A stretch of DNA of 58,941 nucleotides from Pseudanabaena sp. M53BS1SP1A06MG (GCA_020404105.1 JADBWH010000012.1:1-58941); one strand, 5' to 3'; positions 7,944 to 16,754 are shown, counted from the first letter of the stretch. Numbers and translations: made by a program. The notes: generated by a model not told the origin, from the letters alone.

Positions 7944-8651
7944 ATGCTAACCCTAGACCCACTGCAAGATGCCCTCAAACCCGATGGCTATCCCTTAATT
8001 GAAGCAGAGGCAAAACTGCTATTTCTGAAAGGAGGGCATTACTGCTTTCAATACCGACAGGGAGAAAAAGAAACCTATAAATTTCTATCACCCGACACAG
8101 TAAGAGCCGCCTTTCAGAACGAACGCATTGACACAGGATGGATACCCAACGGCGTAAAACGGATGGGAATCTGTCGTCAAGGACAATGGTATGTGCAGTT
8201 TATACCACCAGCAAAACGAACATTTACCTTCACTAACTTAAACGAAAACGCAGAGCCAATCTCCCTAACTATTCCCATGATGGGAATGGTATTGATGCTC
8301 TGTGGCGATACTTGCTATATCTGGGCAACCAAACAGAAAACCTTTGCCGCCAATGCGCCCATCTACCACGTGCCATTACCAAACATCTATGGAGATGGCA
8401 GGATTTGCATGGGAGTTGAGAATAATCTCAGCAACTATGCAGAAGGAATCGATCGCCTAGCCAAAGCATGGGAGATGTTTATGACAGCCCCGTTTAACAA
8501 TCATCTCGCAAACGGCAAATCCCATAGCCATCCCGAAGACATCCGCGAAAAACTCATCCAATTGCAGAACAGCAACCGCTACCCCATCAACGATCTCGTC
8601 CCCCACGACAGTTCTGTACAGGTAGCGATCAACATGGTAATCAATCGATGA
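7944..8651 (+). CDS. PRTRC system protein B, E2-like
   Basis: A 235-aa protein matching PRTRC protein B, placed in the prokaryotic E2-like (UBC-fold) group. The key segment is LPNIYGDGRICMG at about 145-157, where C155 follows the DGRIC pattern and is the candidate thioester cysteine. Upstream beta strands (QWYVQFIPPAKRTFTF) fit the UBC meander. The predicted job is to accept the ubiquitin-like protein from the E1-like enzyme (9346-10182) and pass it to a target. It overlaps the protease gene start by ATGA. Confidence 0.8.
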   Translation: MLTLDPLQDALKPDGYPLIEAEAKLLFLKGGHYCFQYRQGEKETYKFLSPDTVRAAFQNERIDTGWIPNGVKRMGICRQGQWYVQFIPPAKRTFTFTNLNENAEPISLTIPMMGMVLMLCGDTCYIWATKQKTFAANAPIYHVPLPNIYGDGRICMGVENNLSNYAEGIDRLAKAWEMFMTAPFNNHLANGKSHSHPEDIREKLIQLQNSNRYPINDLVPHDSSVQVAINMVINR

Positions 8652-9346
8652 AACTACTAGATCATGTGCAGAAGCACATAGCAACCACAAATTCCACATC
8701 AACAGCCACGGCGATCGCCCAAAATCCTCCCCTAATTCAGCACATCATCGCCACCAATCTAAGCCTACCCGAAATCGCCCCAACTTCAATGTACGAGTAT
8801 GTCTATGGCAGCAACGGCACATTCGTGAGAGCCAAGAGACAAGGATTAGAAGCGATCGCCCCCGTGTCCTATTACAAAGCCAAAGGACTAAGAGCAATAT
8901 CCGCATCCGTGCAGATGACCTATCCAGCAGTTCCCCTATTTCTGGTAGAGCAAATGCTCGAAGCCTCACGCATTGCTTGCGATGCCAACAATCACCCTGT
9001 AGAGATCGTATTTCACCTATATTTTGAAAATGGAAATTGGCAGCTCGCAATTCCAGATCAAGAGCAAACAGCCACATCCTGTAAGCCATTGGATAACAGC
9101 GCAAATAGCAGCTACAGCCGAGCCATCATCGAAATCCATTCCCATCATGGCATGAGAGCCTACTTCTCAGACACCGATAACCGCGATGAAACAGGCTTTC
9201 GCATCTATGGAGTAATGGGTGAAATCTTCTCTAACCCACAGATCAGGATGCGTGTCGGAATTTATGGACATTTCTATGAAACCGCAACCACAGGAATCTT
9301 AGAATTACCAGCCCAACTAACCGATTGCCTAGTAGAGGATTGGTAA
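8648..9346 (+). CDS. PRTRC system protein A, JAB/JAMM metalloprotease
   Basis: A 232-aa protein with a clear JAMM zinc site: H164-S-H166 followed by S174-D-T-D177 (HSHHGMRAYFSDTD), preceded by E162. In eukaryotes and bacteria, JAMM proteins cut isopeptide or peptide bonds after a ubiquitin-like C-terminus. The likely role here is maturation or removal of the small protein encoded at 6734-6931. The N-terminal 150 residues are a family-specific domain. It overlaps the preceding gene by 4 bp and the next by 1 bp. Confidence 0.85.
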   Translation: MKLLDHVQKHIATTNSTSTATAIAQNPPLIQHIIATNLSLPEIAPTSMYEYVYGSNGTFVRAKRQGLEAIAPVSYYKAKGLRAISASVQMTYPAVPLFLVEQMLEASRIACDANNHPVEIVFHLYFENGNWQLAIPDQEQTATSCKPLDNSANSSYSRAIIEIHSHHGMRAYFSDTDNRDETGFRIYGVMGEIFSNPQIRMRVGIYGHFYETATTGILELPAQLTDCLVEDW

Positions 9347-10182
9347 TGTCAAACCTATCATTACCCTTTGCCGAAGCCGTCCCGATTCTGCTACCCGCCT
9401 ATGAAGAACTAGACCTAATTCTGATCGGTTGTGGTGGCACAGGCGGATGGTTAGCCGTGAACTTGCCACGCATCGCCTACTTACAAAAGCAAGCTGGGAA
9501 AAAAGTAGCAGTTACATTCATCGACCCAGATCGAGTAGAAGCAACCAATATTCCGCGTCAAAACTTTATTCCCAGCGACCTTGGATTACCCAAAGCATCC
9601 GTTCTAGCCGCCAGATATGGACTGCAATGGGGCATTGAAATCAGCGCTATTACCTCATCCTTTAGAGCAGACATGGCAATATCGCGATGGAAACACCTGA
9701 CAATTTGTATTGGAGCCGTGGATAATCCCGAAGCTAGAGATGAAATTGCCAAAGTTTTAGAAAATGGAAAAACAACCTTCTGGTTAGACTGCGGCAATCA
9801 TTACGATTCGGGACAAGTCCTCCTCGGCTCTAGAGACACAGTGGAAAGTATGAAAGGAGCCTTTCATGTACCCACATTCTGCACTGGATTACCATCACCA
9901 GCCCTACAACATCCAGATCTGCTAGTGAAACAGGAATCAATTCAGAAAGTCCTATCCTGTGAAGAAGCAGCGATCTCTAATGCTCAGTCCATGTCCATCA
10001 ATCATCGTATCGCCGATGAAGCATTGGATATGCTACTACGCCTACTAAGCGGGACCCTGACCCGTTTTGCAACCTATGTAAACTGCAAACATGGAACTGC
10101 ATGGTCTAGATTCAACACCCCTGAAGAAATAGCCGCAGTGATTGGCAAGCCAAAGCAATATTTATATCCATATAAATCATAG
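9346..10182 (+). CDS. PRTRC system ThiF family protein, E1-like
   Basis: A 278-aa adenylating enzyme of the ThiF/E1 group. The nucleotide-binding loop is LILIGCGGTGGWLA (about residues 26-39), followed by VTFIDPDRVEATNIPRQNF, the typical acidic residue and arginine pair. A cysteine in FWLDCGNH is the candidate thioester or zinc residue. It should adenylate the C-terminus of the ubiquitin-like protein. The ATG at 9346 overlaps the stop of protein A (TAATG), so I prefer it to an in-frame start at 9325. It is the last gene of the operon. Confidence 0.88.
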   Translation: MSNLSLPFAEAVPILLPAYEELDLILIGCGGTGGWLAVNLPRIAYLQKQAGKKVAVTFIDPDRVEATNIPRQNFIPSDLGLPKASVLAARYGLQWGIEISAITSSFRADMAISRWKHLTICIGAVDNPEARDEIAKVLENGKTTFWLDCGNHYDSGQVLLGSRDTVESMKGAFHVPTFCTGLPSPALQHPDLLVKQESIQKVLSCEEAAISNAQSMSINHRIADEALDMLLRLLSGTLTRFATYVNCKHGTAWSRFNTPEEIAAVIGKPKQYLYPYKS

Positions 10183-11242
10183 AAAAAGCATAAAATTAAT
10201 CGGAAATAATTAGAATTACTACTAATACTAAATAAAACTGGTGAGACATTAATAAAAAATAAATGATATGTCTGCTGTATAAAGGCTAAGAGGTATTTTA
10301 GTGATGTTATTTTCGATTAATTCTGGTGGTAAATTGGAAGACAATCTTAAATTTAATCAAAAAGTCATTTATTTTTTCGCAAAGTCATAGTACCTTAAAA
10401 CAGAGTTGAATTTTTAGTCTGTTTTTATCCATTTTTAACCTATTCCCAATCAATAAGAATGTTCTCAGCTAGCTATTCTCGACCCGTATTATTTATAAAT
10501 GCATTAACAACCGTCAAAGAATTCATAAACACTTCTTGCTTCGATATAGACAGGCAAGAAGTGTTTATGAAGATTCCTGAGCCACTTGGGTAATCTTTTA
10601 CAAATTTCCAATGGTAGGAAACCTGCCTTTTTGCTTACATTCAGTGGAATGCTGACAAGAAATGCAACAAAGAAGCAAATCTATGATGTGAGCATGTCAG
10701 ACGTAACGCATCTGTTTGTGTAGATAAGTTTGCCTAAATTGTTGAATTACAAGGTTGCCTGAACGCTAGACCTTTTGTTAAACCCAATATTAGTCAGCAT
10801 CCATGAATAATATCTAAAATCAAGGCAGGATGGACTGAACGCCAAAATTAAGTCATGTCGTCATTGCAAAAAAATAAGCACACAAGGATCAAATCTAGAT
10901 AGATCCAATGTATGCTTATAGGCATATTTTGTAAAAGTTAGGAGGCGAAAAATAATTTTTCCCCCTTCAAAATCAAAGAAGCCAGTGATTCCAGCCACTC
11001 GCTTCTTGATTACCCGAAGGTAGATATTAAAAATAACGGAAACGGACAGAGTTTGCTTGCAACGGCAATATTTGTTCAATGCTTTTTCATATCTTACAAC
11101 AAGATATGCGGATCGCAACAGTTTGTGCTGCAAAATTTTTAAAAATTGTAAACAAAAGCGCAAACACAGAAAGAACAAAGAAAAAACTCAGATTCGTTTC
11201 CTGAATAAACGCTCTCCAGACAAGAGATTCAGGAAAAAAGAA
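10183..11242. other. 1-kb gene-free region, candidate replication or control region
   Basis: No credible gene is seen on either strand; the longest frames have cyanobacterium-unlike residue content. It is AT-rich, with short repeats such as AAAGTCAT (about 10363 and 10381), and holds one perfect 18-bp inverted repeat. It lies directly upstream of the AEP-type replication protein gene, so it is the best candidate in the window for an origin or a replication control region. Iterons are not clear by eye. Confidence 0.4.
10522..10571. repeat. Perfect 18-bp inverted repeat
   Basis: TTCATAAACACTTCTTGC at 10522-10539 pairs perfectly with 10554-10571 around a 14-nt loop. No T-run follows. It is a possible operator, origin hairpin or RNA structure in the gene-free region. 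Confidence 0.7.
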
Positions 11243-11326
11243 ATGAAAATAAAAGTGCAAGACTTGACTTGTGAGATCGCAGAACAGATTACTCAAGCCA
11301 AGCAAGAAGGAGGTTGTACAGCATGA
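11243..11326 (+). CDS. Possible 27-aa upstream peptide coupled to the replication gene
   Basis: A short frame starts at ATG 11243 (MKIKVQDLTCEIAEQITQAK and on) and ends in TGA overlapping the ATG of the primase-like gene (ATGA at 11323-11326). The Shine-Dalgarno AAGGAGG of the next gene lies inside it. This is the arrangement of a coupling or leader peptide. The frame stays open upstream to 11057, but that stretch is extremely basic and looks non-coding. Support is modest. Confidence 0.35.
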   Translation: MKIKVQDLTCEIAEQITQAKQEGGCTA

Positions 11327-13101
11327 CCTCCCAAAAAGATTATATTTGTAACCAAGAAGAATCGAAATTTAGCCCTAAAGGACGAGAATCAACCAAGCTA
11401 AGCCCCACAGAGCTAACCGCTAAAACCTTCGCCAGCCTCTTCCCCTACCCATGGAAATTTATTTACGCCCAGTCCCCCGTAGGGACAGGGAAAACGGAGT
11501 GGAAAACTGAAACAAGGTATCCCCTAAGTGCAAGGCGGCTATACGCCCACTGGGAAAACCCCGAAATGCTGATCGGCGTAAGATTTGATAACCAAACCGA
11601 ATATGCCCTAATCGATATCGACAAAAACAGTCCTTATCATCCCCACAACAACCATGCAAAATATCAACAAGTCCTGCACGCCCTCGAAGACATAGGACTA
11701 GTCAGACCATTAATTGTCCAAAGCTCCTACAGTCAAGGACTACATATTTACTACCCTCTATGGAAAGCCGTATCCAGCTTTGGAATCGCCTGCGCGATCA
11801 AAAGCTGTCTGCAAAAACACAACTGCGAAATCGCCGCAGGAGTAATTGAAAGCTTCCCCAACACCAAACGATACGAATCCGAATACAACGGACATCGACT
11901 ACCCCTACAAACAGGAAGCTACCTCCTAAACAACGACCTCGCAATCATCGGCAACGACCTGAGTCAATTTGTCGAAACATGGCTAACCGTTCAAGAACAA
12001 CAAGACCTAGAACTGTTAAGCCAAGCGATCGCCGAAGCAAAAGCCAACTACCAACCCCCCAAAGTCAATCGCAAAACCATCGAATGGCGAGACGACCTCG
12101 AGAAACAAATTGAAGAAGGATGGACAGAAAAAGGACAAAGTAACCAACTGCTATACCTGATAGGCAAATATGCCCGAGTCTTCATGGGATATGAAGAAAT
12201 CGAAGCGATCGCCGAATACATCACCAAAACGGCAAAAGCCGCCGCAGGCTTCATGAAACATTGCCGAGACCTCAAAAGAATCAAGCAAAAAGCGAAAGCG
12301 ATCGCCAAATGGTGTCTAAAAAATCACTTTCCGTGGGGCAGCAAAAAAAGCGAAACAGGAGAAGAAATCACAAAACTTGAGACAGAGAGTCAAAAAGCAC
12401 AAAAACAAGCCGACAGACTTGAACGCATCCGCATCGTCGTCAACGAACTCAAAGAAAGCAGAGAAATGCCTATAAGCATTCGGAGAATGGCACAAGCGAT
12501 CGCCCAAAGAGCAAAAGTATCTCTCGAAACGCTATACGCCAACAAAGAGCTATGGCATCCCGAATTTACAGAAAGCAACCCAAAAATGAGTAACAGCCCA
12601 ACCGAAGCCGAAAACCAACCAGAAATACCCCCTGAAATCAATCAACCGAAACAAGCTGAAAGCGAGACAGAAAGGGGTGTTACAGAAAAAGCCTTATATA
12701 AAGCGTTAGCCCCCTGTGAAACGCCCCTGCGAGGGCAAAAATTGCCAAAAATTGCCCCAGTTGATTTTCAGGACTCAACAGACTTGCCCAAGTCCCCGAC
12801 AAAAACTAAAGAACCGATGTGGATCGAGACGCATGGCAGGCTAAGTCCGTCCAAAAATGAAACTGCTAAAGCGTCAGTGTCTCCAAACTCTCAAACTCCA
12901 TCGACTCGCACTGCCAATGCTGACTGTTTGCTACCTTACGAAATGCCCAAAACTCAGAGCATTTCACTGGTTGAAAGTAGGATTGGTTATCTCCGAGCAT
13001 TGTTGGGTACTCCGATTTTGCGAAGGGGTAAGTCCACGTCAGAAATTGCCAGTCTGCAAGCTGAACTAGCGCGACTTGAACGCGATCGGCTCAATAACTA
13101 G
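11323..13101 (+). CDS. AEP-family primase-polymerase-like replication protein
   Basis: A 592-aa protein. The N-terminal 200 residues carry the three motifs of archaeo-eukaryotic primases: D98-I-D100 (ALIDIDKN), S-x-G-x-H141 (SQGLHIYYPL) and an acidic residue E176 in GVIESFPNTKR. Helical and highly charged regions follow (about 200-420), then a long low-complexity P/S/T/E linker. Cyanobacterial plasmids often encode such proteins as replication initiators, which is the likely role here. The start is fixed by AAGGAGG at 11307-11313, 9 bp upstream; a TTG at 11314 is less likely. It stands near partition and mobilisation genes. Confidence 0.75.
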   Translation: MTSQKDYICNQEESKFSPKGRESTKLSPTELTAKTFASLFPYPWKFIYAQSPVGTGKTEWKTETRYPLSARRLYAHWENPEMLIGVRFDNQTEYALIDIDKNSPYHPHNNHAKYQQVLHALEDIGLVRPLIVQSSYSQGLHIYYPLWKAVSSFGIACAIKSCLQKHNCEIAAGVIESFPNTKRYESEYNGHRLPLQTGSYLLNNDLAIIGNDLSQFVETWLTVQEQQDLELLSQAIAEAKANYQPPKVNRKTIEWRDDLEKQIEEGWTEKGQSNQLLYLIGKYARVFMGYEEIEAIAEYITKTAKAAAGFMKHCRDLKRIKQKAKAIAKWCLKNHFPWGSKKSETGEEITKLETESQKAQKQADRLERIRIVVNELKESREMPISIRRMAQAIAQRAKVSLETLYANKELWHPEFTESNPKMSNSPTEAENQPEIPPEINQPKQAESETERGVTEKALYKALAPCETPLRGQKLPKIAPVDFQDSTDLPKSPTKTKEPMWIETHGRLSPSKNETAKASVSPNSQTPSTRTANADCLLPYEMPKTQSISLVESRIGYLRALLGTPILRRGKSTSEIASLQAELARLERDRLNN

Positions 13102-13203
13102 CGAAGAGGTTTGAGGTAGTACTGGTTATCAAAAAGACTCGTGAAATTTTGGATCGAGTTAGGCTTAGGATGTATATATATCAACGCTTTAATTAGAAAA
13201 ACG

Positions 13204-13773
13204 ATGCCACCTCGTAAATCTGCAACATCCCAAACGATATATCAGCTCAAAATTACGCTTAAATATGCAAAACCTCCTATCTGGCGGAGGGTGCAGGTAC
13301 TTAATACAACTAACCTACAGCAGCTTCACCAAGTCATTCAATTGACAATGGGATGGAAAGATTACCATATGCATCAGTTTACAATTAATGGGATTGATTA
13401 TGGTCAGCCCATCCCTGAATATGATATTGACCTCCGCAATGAGAAGACTGCCAAGCTTGATCGACTCATCACTTCGGAAAAGCTTAAGTTTCTCTATACT
13501 TACGATATGGGTGATGATTGGGAACACGAGATCTTAGTGGAAAAGATATTGCCACGGGACGCTGATAAGAATTACCCATATTGTTTGACAGGAAAGCGAG
13601 CCTGTCCACCCGAAGACTGTGGCGGTGTATGGGGATATTCAGAATTTATCGCAGCAATCCAAGACCCAAATCATCCCGAACATGAGGAAATGCTGGAGTG
13701 GGCTGGTGGGAGCTTTGACCCCAATCAGTTTGACCTCGACACGGTGAATCAACTATTGCCTGTTACCAAGTAA
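13204..13773 (+). CDS. Plasmid pRiA4b ORF-3 family protein
   Basis: A 189-aa protein of the pRiA4b ORF-3 family, often seen on plasmids and transposons (for example as a passenger of IS1096-like elements). Typical segments are YQLKITLKYAKPPIWRR, LHQVIQLTMGWKDYHMHQF, YDMGDDWEHEI and CPPEDCGGVWGY, plus the DPNHPEHEEMLEW tail. The biochemical role is unknown. ATG 13204 fits the family start; a GTG at 13141 would add 21 residues of unlikely sequence. Confidence 0.9.
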   Translation: MPPRKSATSQTIYQLKITLKYAKPPIWRRVQVLNTTNLQQLHQVIQLTMGWKDYHMHQFTINGIDYGQPIPEYDIDLRNEKTAKLDRLITSEKLKFLYTYDMGDDWEHEILVEKILPRDADKNYPYCLTGKRACPPEDCGGVWGYSEFIAAIQDPNHPEHEEMLEWAGGSFDPNQFDLDTVNQLLPVTK

Positions 13774-13922
13774 AAGTTAGCTGATATTTCCTATGGGAGA
13801 TATACCTTAATCTACTGATGCTCTGTCTAGTCAAATTTCTGAGACTTATCCTTGTTTTTTCTTGAATCGCTATTGAACATCGCTCTCGCTTGCAACCCGT
13901 GCTCCAATACCAATCAAGAGAA

Positions 13923-14171
13923 ATGAGAATCGTAGTCGATACATTTAAATCAACGGGAAAATGGGTTGAAACTTACGAAACACCAGTAACTGTAAAACAA
14001 CTGGACGAATTTAAGTACTCGTTTGACCCAGAAAAATGTCTAGAACTGTTTGAAAAAATATCGGGCAAGGAGCTTCCAAAGAAAAATCCTAATTATGCAT
14101 TGGTAATTAGACTTGAGGCTAAAGTTCCTGAAAATACTCATTTTATCCGCTACATGATAGCTGGAAGATGA
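13923..14171 (+). CDS. Hypothetical protein, about 82 aa
   Basis: Not recognised. The frame begins at ATG 13923 (MRIVVDTFKSTGKWVETYET and on), with an upstream in-frame start at 13890 also possible. It is alpha/beta with no motif, and ends in FIRYMIAGR. It is followed at once by a convergent terminator, which supports a real transcript. Confidence 0.55.
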   Translation: MRIVVDTFKSTGKWVETYETPVTVKQLDEFKYSFDPEKCLELFEKISGKELPKKNPNYALVIRLEAKVPENTHFIRYMIAGR

Positions 14172-14173
14172 CA

Positions 14174-14207
14174 AAAAACATGACTATCAAGTGATAGTCA
14201 TGTTTTT
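14174..14207. terminator. Bidirectional terminator between convergent genes
   Basis: AAAAACATGACTATCA (14174-14189) pairs with its reverse complement at 14192-14207. A-runs and T-runs on the two sides make it work on both strands. It separates the + gene ending at 14171 from the - gene ending at 14210. Confidence 0.85.
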
Positions 14208-14209
14208 AC

Positions 14210-14884
14210 TTATCGGCGATCCTCATATACCCTCTGACTATCAGGCAATATCCAAAGAGCGCACAAGCCTTTAGTCACATACTTACCATTCATCACAATC
14301 AAAGCTTCCTTTAAATTTTGTTGATTCTGCTGACAAGCTTTCAGATTTTCCCTATTCCAATCCAGAATATTGCGAGCCAGCTTGCCCTCATCACTAGCTA
14401 GCCATTCTAAATCCTTAGAAGCTTGTAGTCTGGATTGATTAGGCGACAAGACGTTAGCGATCGCCAGACCCGAAACTATCCCAGCAGTCAGACCGATCGC
14501 TAACATCCCTGCACCAATAAACGCGATCGCAATCAAGCTAAAAAATGATTGACCTTGAGGCGCACCTTTTTTAGCAACAGCTAGGCAACCACCCGTTGTC
14601 TCTAAGTCCTTAACTTTAAATTCACCCATAGAGGCTGACAAAGATTTAGCAAACTTCTGGATGCCAACCTCAAAACCTTTATTAAGAGCCTCGCGAATTA
14701 ACGTTGGCCCCGTAGCGATCGTTGCCGCAACCTGAGCATTGGATAAAAATATGGCAATGTACGGATCGTCATGGGGAATCCCAGACTTTGCCACAATCTC
14801 ATAGATTTTTGCTTTAACTGTCGGCTCATAGTCGTTAATCGCAATATCAAGATAACTAGGGAGAGGGCGATCGCTGTTAGTCAT
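14210..14884 (-). CDS. Membrane protein of the mobilisation region, unknown function
   Basis: A 224-aa protein with a single strongly hydrophobic segment at about residues 113-146 (SLIAIAFIGAGMLAIGLTAG and on), between a soluble N-terminal helical domain and a soluble C-terminal domain (ASKDLEWLASDEGKLARNI). I do not recognise a named family with certainty. It is the third of three co-directional genes (HTH protein, ParA-like ATPase, this one) reading away from the oriT-like region. That suggests a role in mobilisation or partition at the membrane. Confidence 0.65.
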   Translation of the reverse strand: MTNSDRPLPSYLDIAINDYEPTVKAKIYEIVAKSGIPHDDPYIAIFLSNAQVAATIATGPTLIREALNKGFEVGIQKFAKSLSASMGEFKVKDLETTGGCLAVAKKGAPQGQSFFSLIAIAFIGAGMLAIGLTAGIVSGLAIANVLSPNQSRLQASKDLEWLASDEGKLARNILDWNRENLKACQQNQQNLKEALIVMNGKYVTKGLCALWILPDSQRVYEDRR

Positions 14885-14900
14885 ATAGAGATACTAGATA

Positions 14901-15617
14901 CTAAGCTTTTACTTCTTTTTTCCGAACATCCGCAAAAATATTCGTAGAGTCAAAAGCACTATAAGCATTGCGTAAAAAGGTTTTAATTTGATTCCTACCG
15001 ATAATGCCAAACTCAGCATAATTGAGCGCATGAGAAAACATCATCCGCTTCGCATTGATCTCAATCCGCTTCGCATCACCCAACTTCGGGAAATCAATTA
15101 CAGTCACCCCATATTCCGCGATCGCTTTCTGAATGCTTTCATGGCTATGAAAATATTCCCACTCATCACAACGACCCATATTTTTGATAAATACGTGGGG
15201 AATGTAACCCTGATAATGCTCTAAGGAATTAATAAATAACTCAATAGAATCACTCTCACCATCACTGACAAACCACTTCACAAAAGAAATATTATTTTCT
15301 TTGCCCAGTTCTAATAATCCCTTAGCATCAATCCACGCAGATACAGCCCGATGCACCTGAGCAGGGAGATTGACAATGACCATTTTTTTGAAAGCATAGT
15401 CAAAGATAAGATCTGGAGTATCCGCCAACTTTTCATTCTCCGAAAAGAAAGCAACCTTACAGTCTTTGTAAATATTGAATAGCGTTGGATTGCTTCTATC
15501 GGTTTCAATGCCGACATGAAGAATATTGTTATCAATACAATATTGAATCATCGTGCGGGCAACCCAGCTCTTACCCACACCACCCTTTTCGCCATCTATT
15601 AAATTAATTATTGCCAT
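14901..15617 (-). CDS. ParA/MinD-family ATPase, MobD-like
   Basis: A 238-aa protein with the deviant Walker A of the ParA group, GEKGGVGKS, where both the signature K11 and K16 are visible. Further motifs are VGIETDRSNPTLF (Walker A' region) and KMVIVNLPAQ (Walker B region). It may segregate the plasmid or position the mobilisation apparatus. No ParB partner with centromere-binding motifs is seen; the gene just upstream (15627-16241) encodes an HTH-like protein that could fill that role. The 9-bp gap and the gene order support an operon. Confidence 0.8.
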   Translation of the reverse strand: MAIINLIDGEKGGVGKSWVARTMIQYCIDNNILHVGIETDRSNPTLFNIYKDCKVAFFSENEKLADTPDLIFDYAFKKMVIVNLPAQVHRAVSAWIDAKGLLELGKENNISFVKWFVSDGESDSIELFINSLEHYQGYIPHVFIKNMGRCDEWEYFHSHESIQKAIAEYGVTVIDFPKLGDAKRIEINAKRMMFSHALNYAEFGIIGRNQIKTFLRNAYSAFDSTNIFADVRKKEVKA

Positions 15618-15626
15618 ATCTGAAAT

Positions 15627-16241
15627 TTAGTACTTGTTAAAATGTTTGAGCATTTCGGCTTGCCTTATTCTTTCAATCTCATCTTCATCATCAGTAGAAA
15701 CTGATGACTCTACTGGATTTACCTTAGGCACGAGACTTTTTGAATTAGTTTTCTTGTTGTTACTAGGTTTTGAGTTAATAGATGCTCCCGTAGAGTCAGC
15801 AGCATCCGTTGATTTTGGCTCAATAGATAAATGAATAGCACTGCCTTCTAGGTCTACTAAAGGTTCTACCGAATTATTAACTGATAAATCTGCTTGGGTA
15901 AAGCTTTCTGGTTCTAGTTGTTTAGATAACTCAGCCTTAGCAGATCTCCTAGCTTCGCGTTTAGATAACAATAAAGAATTCTTACGTTCTTTCTTGATGG
16001 TTGCCAAGTATGAAGCAAGAGTTTGTGGACTAATATCGATATGAAATTCTTCAAGAAGCTTTGCTGCTATATCTTTATACGTGTAGCGCTTTTGACGCAT
16101 GGACTTGATACTATCCTCCAGTATCCGTATAACTTCTATCAGAGAATTAATTTCAGACTTAGAACTAGATTTATCAGGAAGATTACTCCACTTACTAGAA
16201 GTATCTAATAATTTTTCTCTTGAGATCTTTAAGTCGGACAT
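15627..16241 (-). CDS. HTH-like DNA-binding protein of the mobilisation/partition operon
   Basis: A 204-aa protein. Residues about 30-90 hold a helix-turn-helix pattern (YTYKDIAAKLLEEFHIDISP then TLASYLATIKKER) of the kind in plasmid TraK/MobC-like accessory factors. The C-terminal half is serine/threonine-rich and disordered, ending in a short helix (ERIRQAEMLKHFNKY). Being first in the - strand operon and next to the oriT-like site, it may bind oriT or act as the centromere-binding partner of the ParA-like ATPase. Both ideas are inference. Confidence 0.6.
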   Translation of the reverse strand: MSDLKISREKLLDTSSKWSNLPDKSSSKSEINSLIEVIRILEDSIKSMRQKRYTYKDIAAKLLEEFHIDISPQTLASYLATIKKERKNSLLLSKREARRSAKAELSKQLEPESFTQADLSVNNSVEPLVDLEGSAIHLSIEPKSTDAADSTGASINSKPSNNKKTNSKSLVPKVNPVESSVSTDDEDEIERIRQAEMLKHFNKY

Positions 16242-16754
16242 GAAAACAGTTGTATTTCAATTGTTTAGAAAATTTAGCATATTGGAGAAAAAAAGCAATT
16301 GCTCGATCAGCTATGAAAATGAATATGCTTTTAATAGTTTTGAATAAAATGTATCTAATTGCCAGCCTTTTAATATCAGTTTAAATCAATATATTTTTAT
16401 ATAAAAACTATCTAATTGGATATTTATATTGAAATCTAAATCTTATTAAATATTTACACAAGATGATATGAATACTCCTATTAGTAATCCGATTAAGTCG
16501 ACAGTTGTATTCATTCATATATCATCTTTGCCTAAGCACGAGATTGCGTCATTTCAGCAGTGATTGTCGCGTGCAGCAAGCTATGTCAATTGTCTGCCAA
16601 AAATCGCTAACGCTTTTTCGGCAGATAATTGACAGCTTGCCAAAGGGGAGTCCCCCCTTGGAACCCCCCGCAAAAAAAATAAAGTTTTTTTGCAAAAGAA
16701 AAATAAAATCAGAGATAATGCAAAATTAATAATTACTCAGATAATCGGAATGAA
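16242..16754. promoter_or_regulatory. Intergenic region between divergent mobilisation operons
   Basis: A very AT-rich stretch of about 510 bp. It contains repeated TATCTAATTG-type words (around 16350 and 16409) and then the oriT-like inverted repeats. It must hold the promoters of the minus-strand HTH/ParA/membrane operon and of the mobC-relaxase operon. No gene is seen in it. Confidence 0.6.
16584..16670. other. oriT: Candidate origin of transfer (oriT)
   Basis: An imperfect inverted repeat of about 20 bp (16584-16604 with 16614-16634, GTCAATTGTCTGCC against its near complement) is followed immediately by a second GC-rich palindrome (CCAAAGGGGAGTCCCCCCTTGG at about 16640-16661) and a C-run. 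An inverted repeat next to a GC-rich nick-like segment, just upstream of mobC and a MOB_P-type relaxase gene, is the usual layout of a mobilisable-plasmid oriT. The nick site is not identified. Confidence 0.6.

Noticed and set aside
10861-11326. Open frames of 105 aa (minus) and 89 aa (plus) before the replication gene
   Set aside because: Composition is unlike the surrounding genes (very basic or hydrophobic), they overlap each other, and only the last 27 codons of the plus frame have support.
16505-16729. Open frame across the oriT-like palindromes
   Set aside because: It reads through the inverted repeats and C-run; no family or ribosome site, best seen as non-coding.
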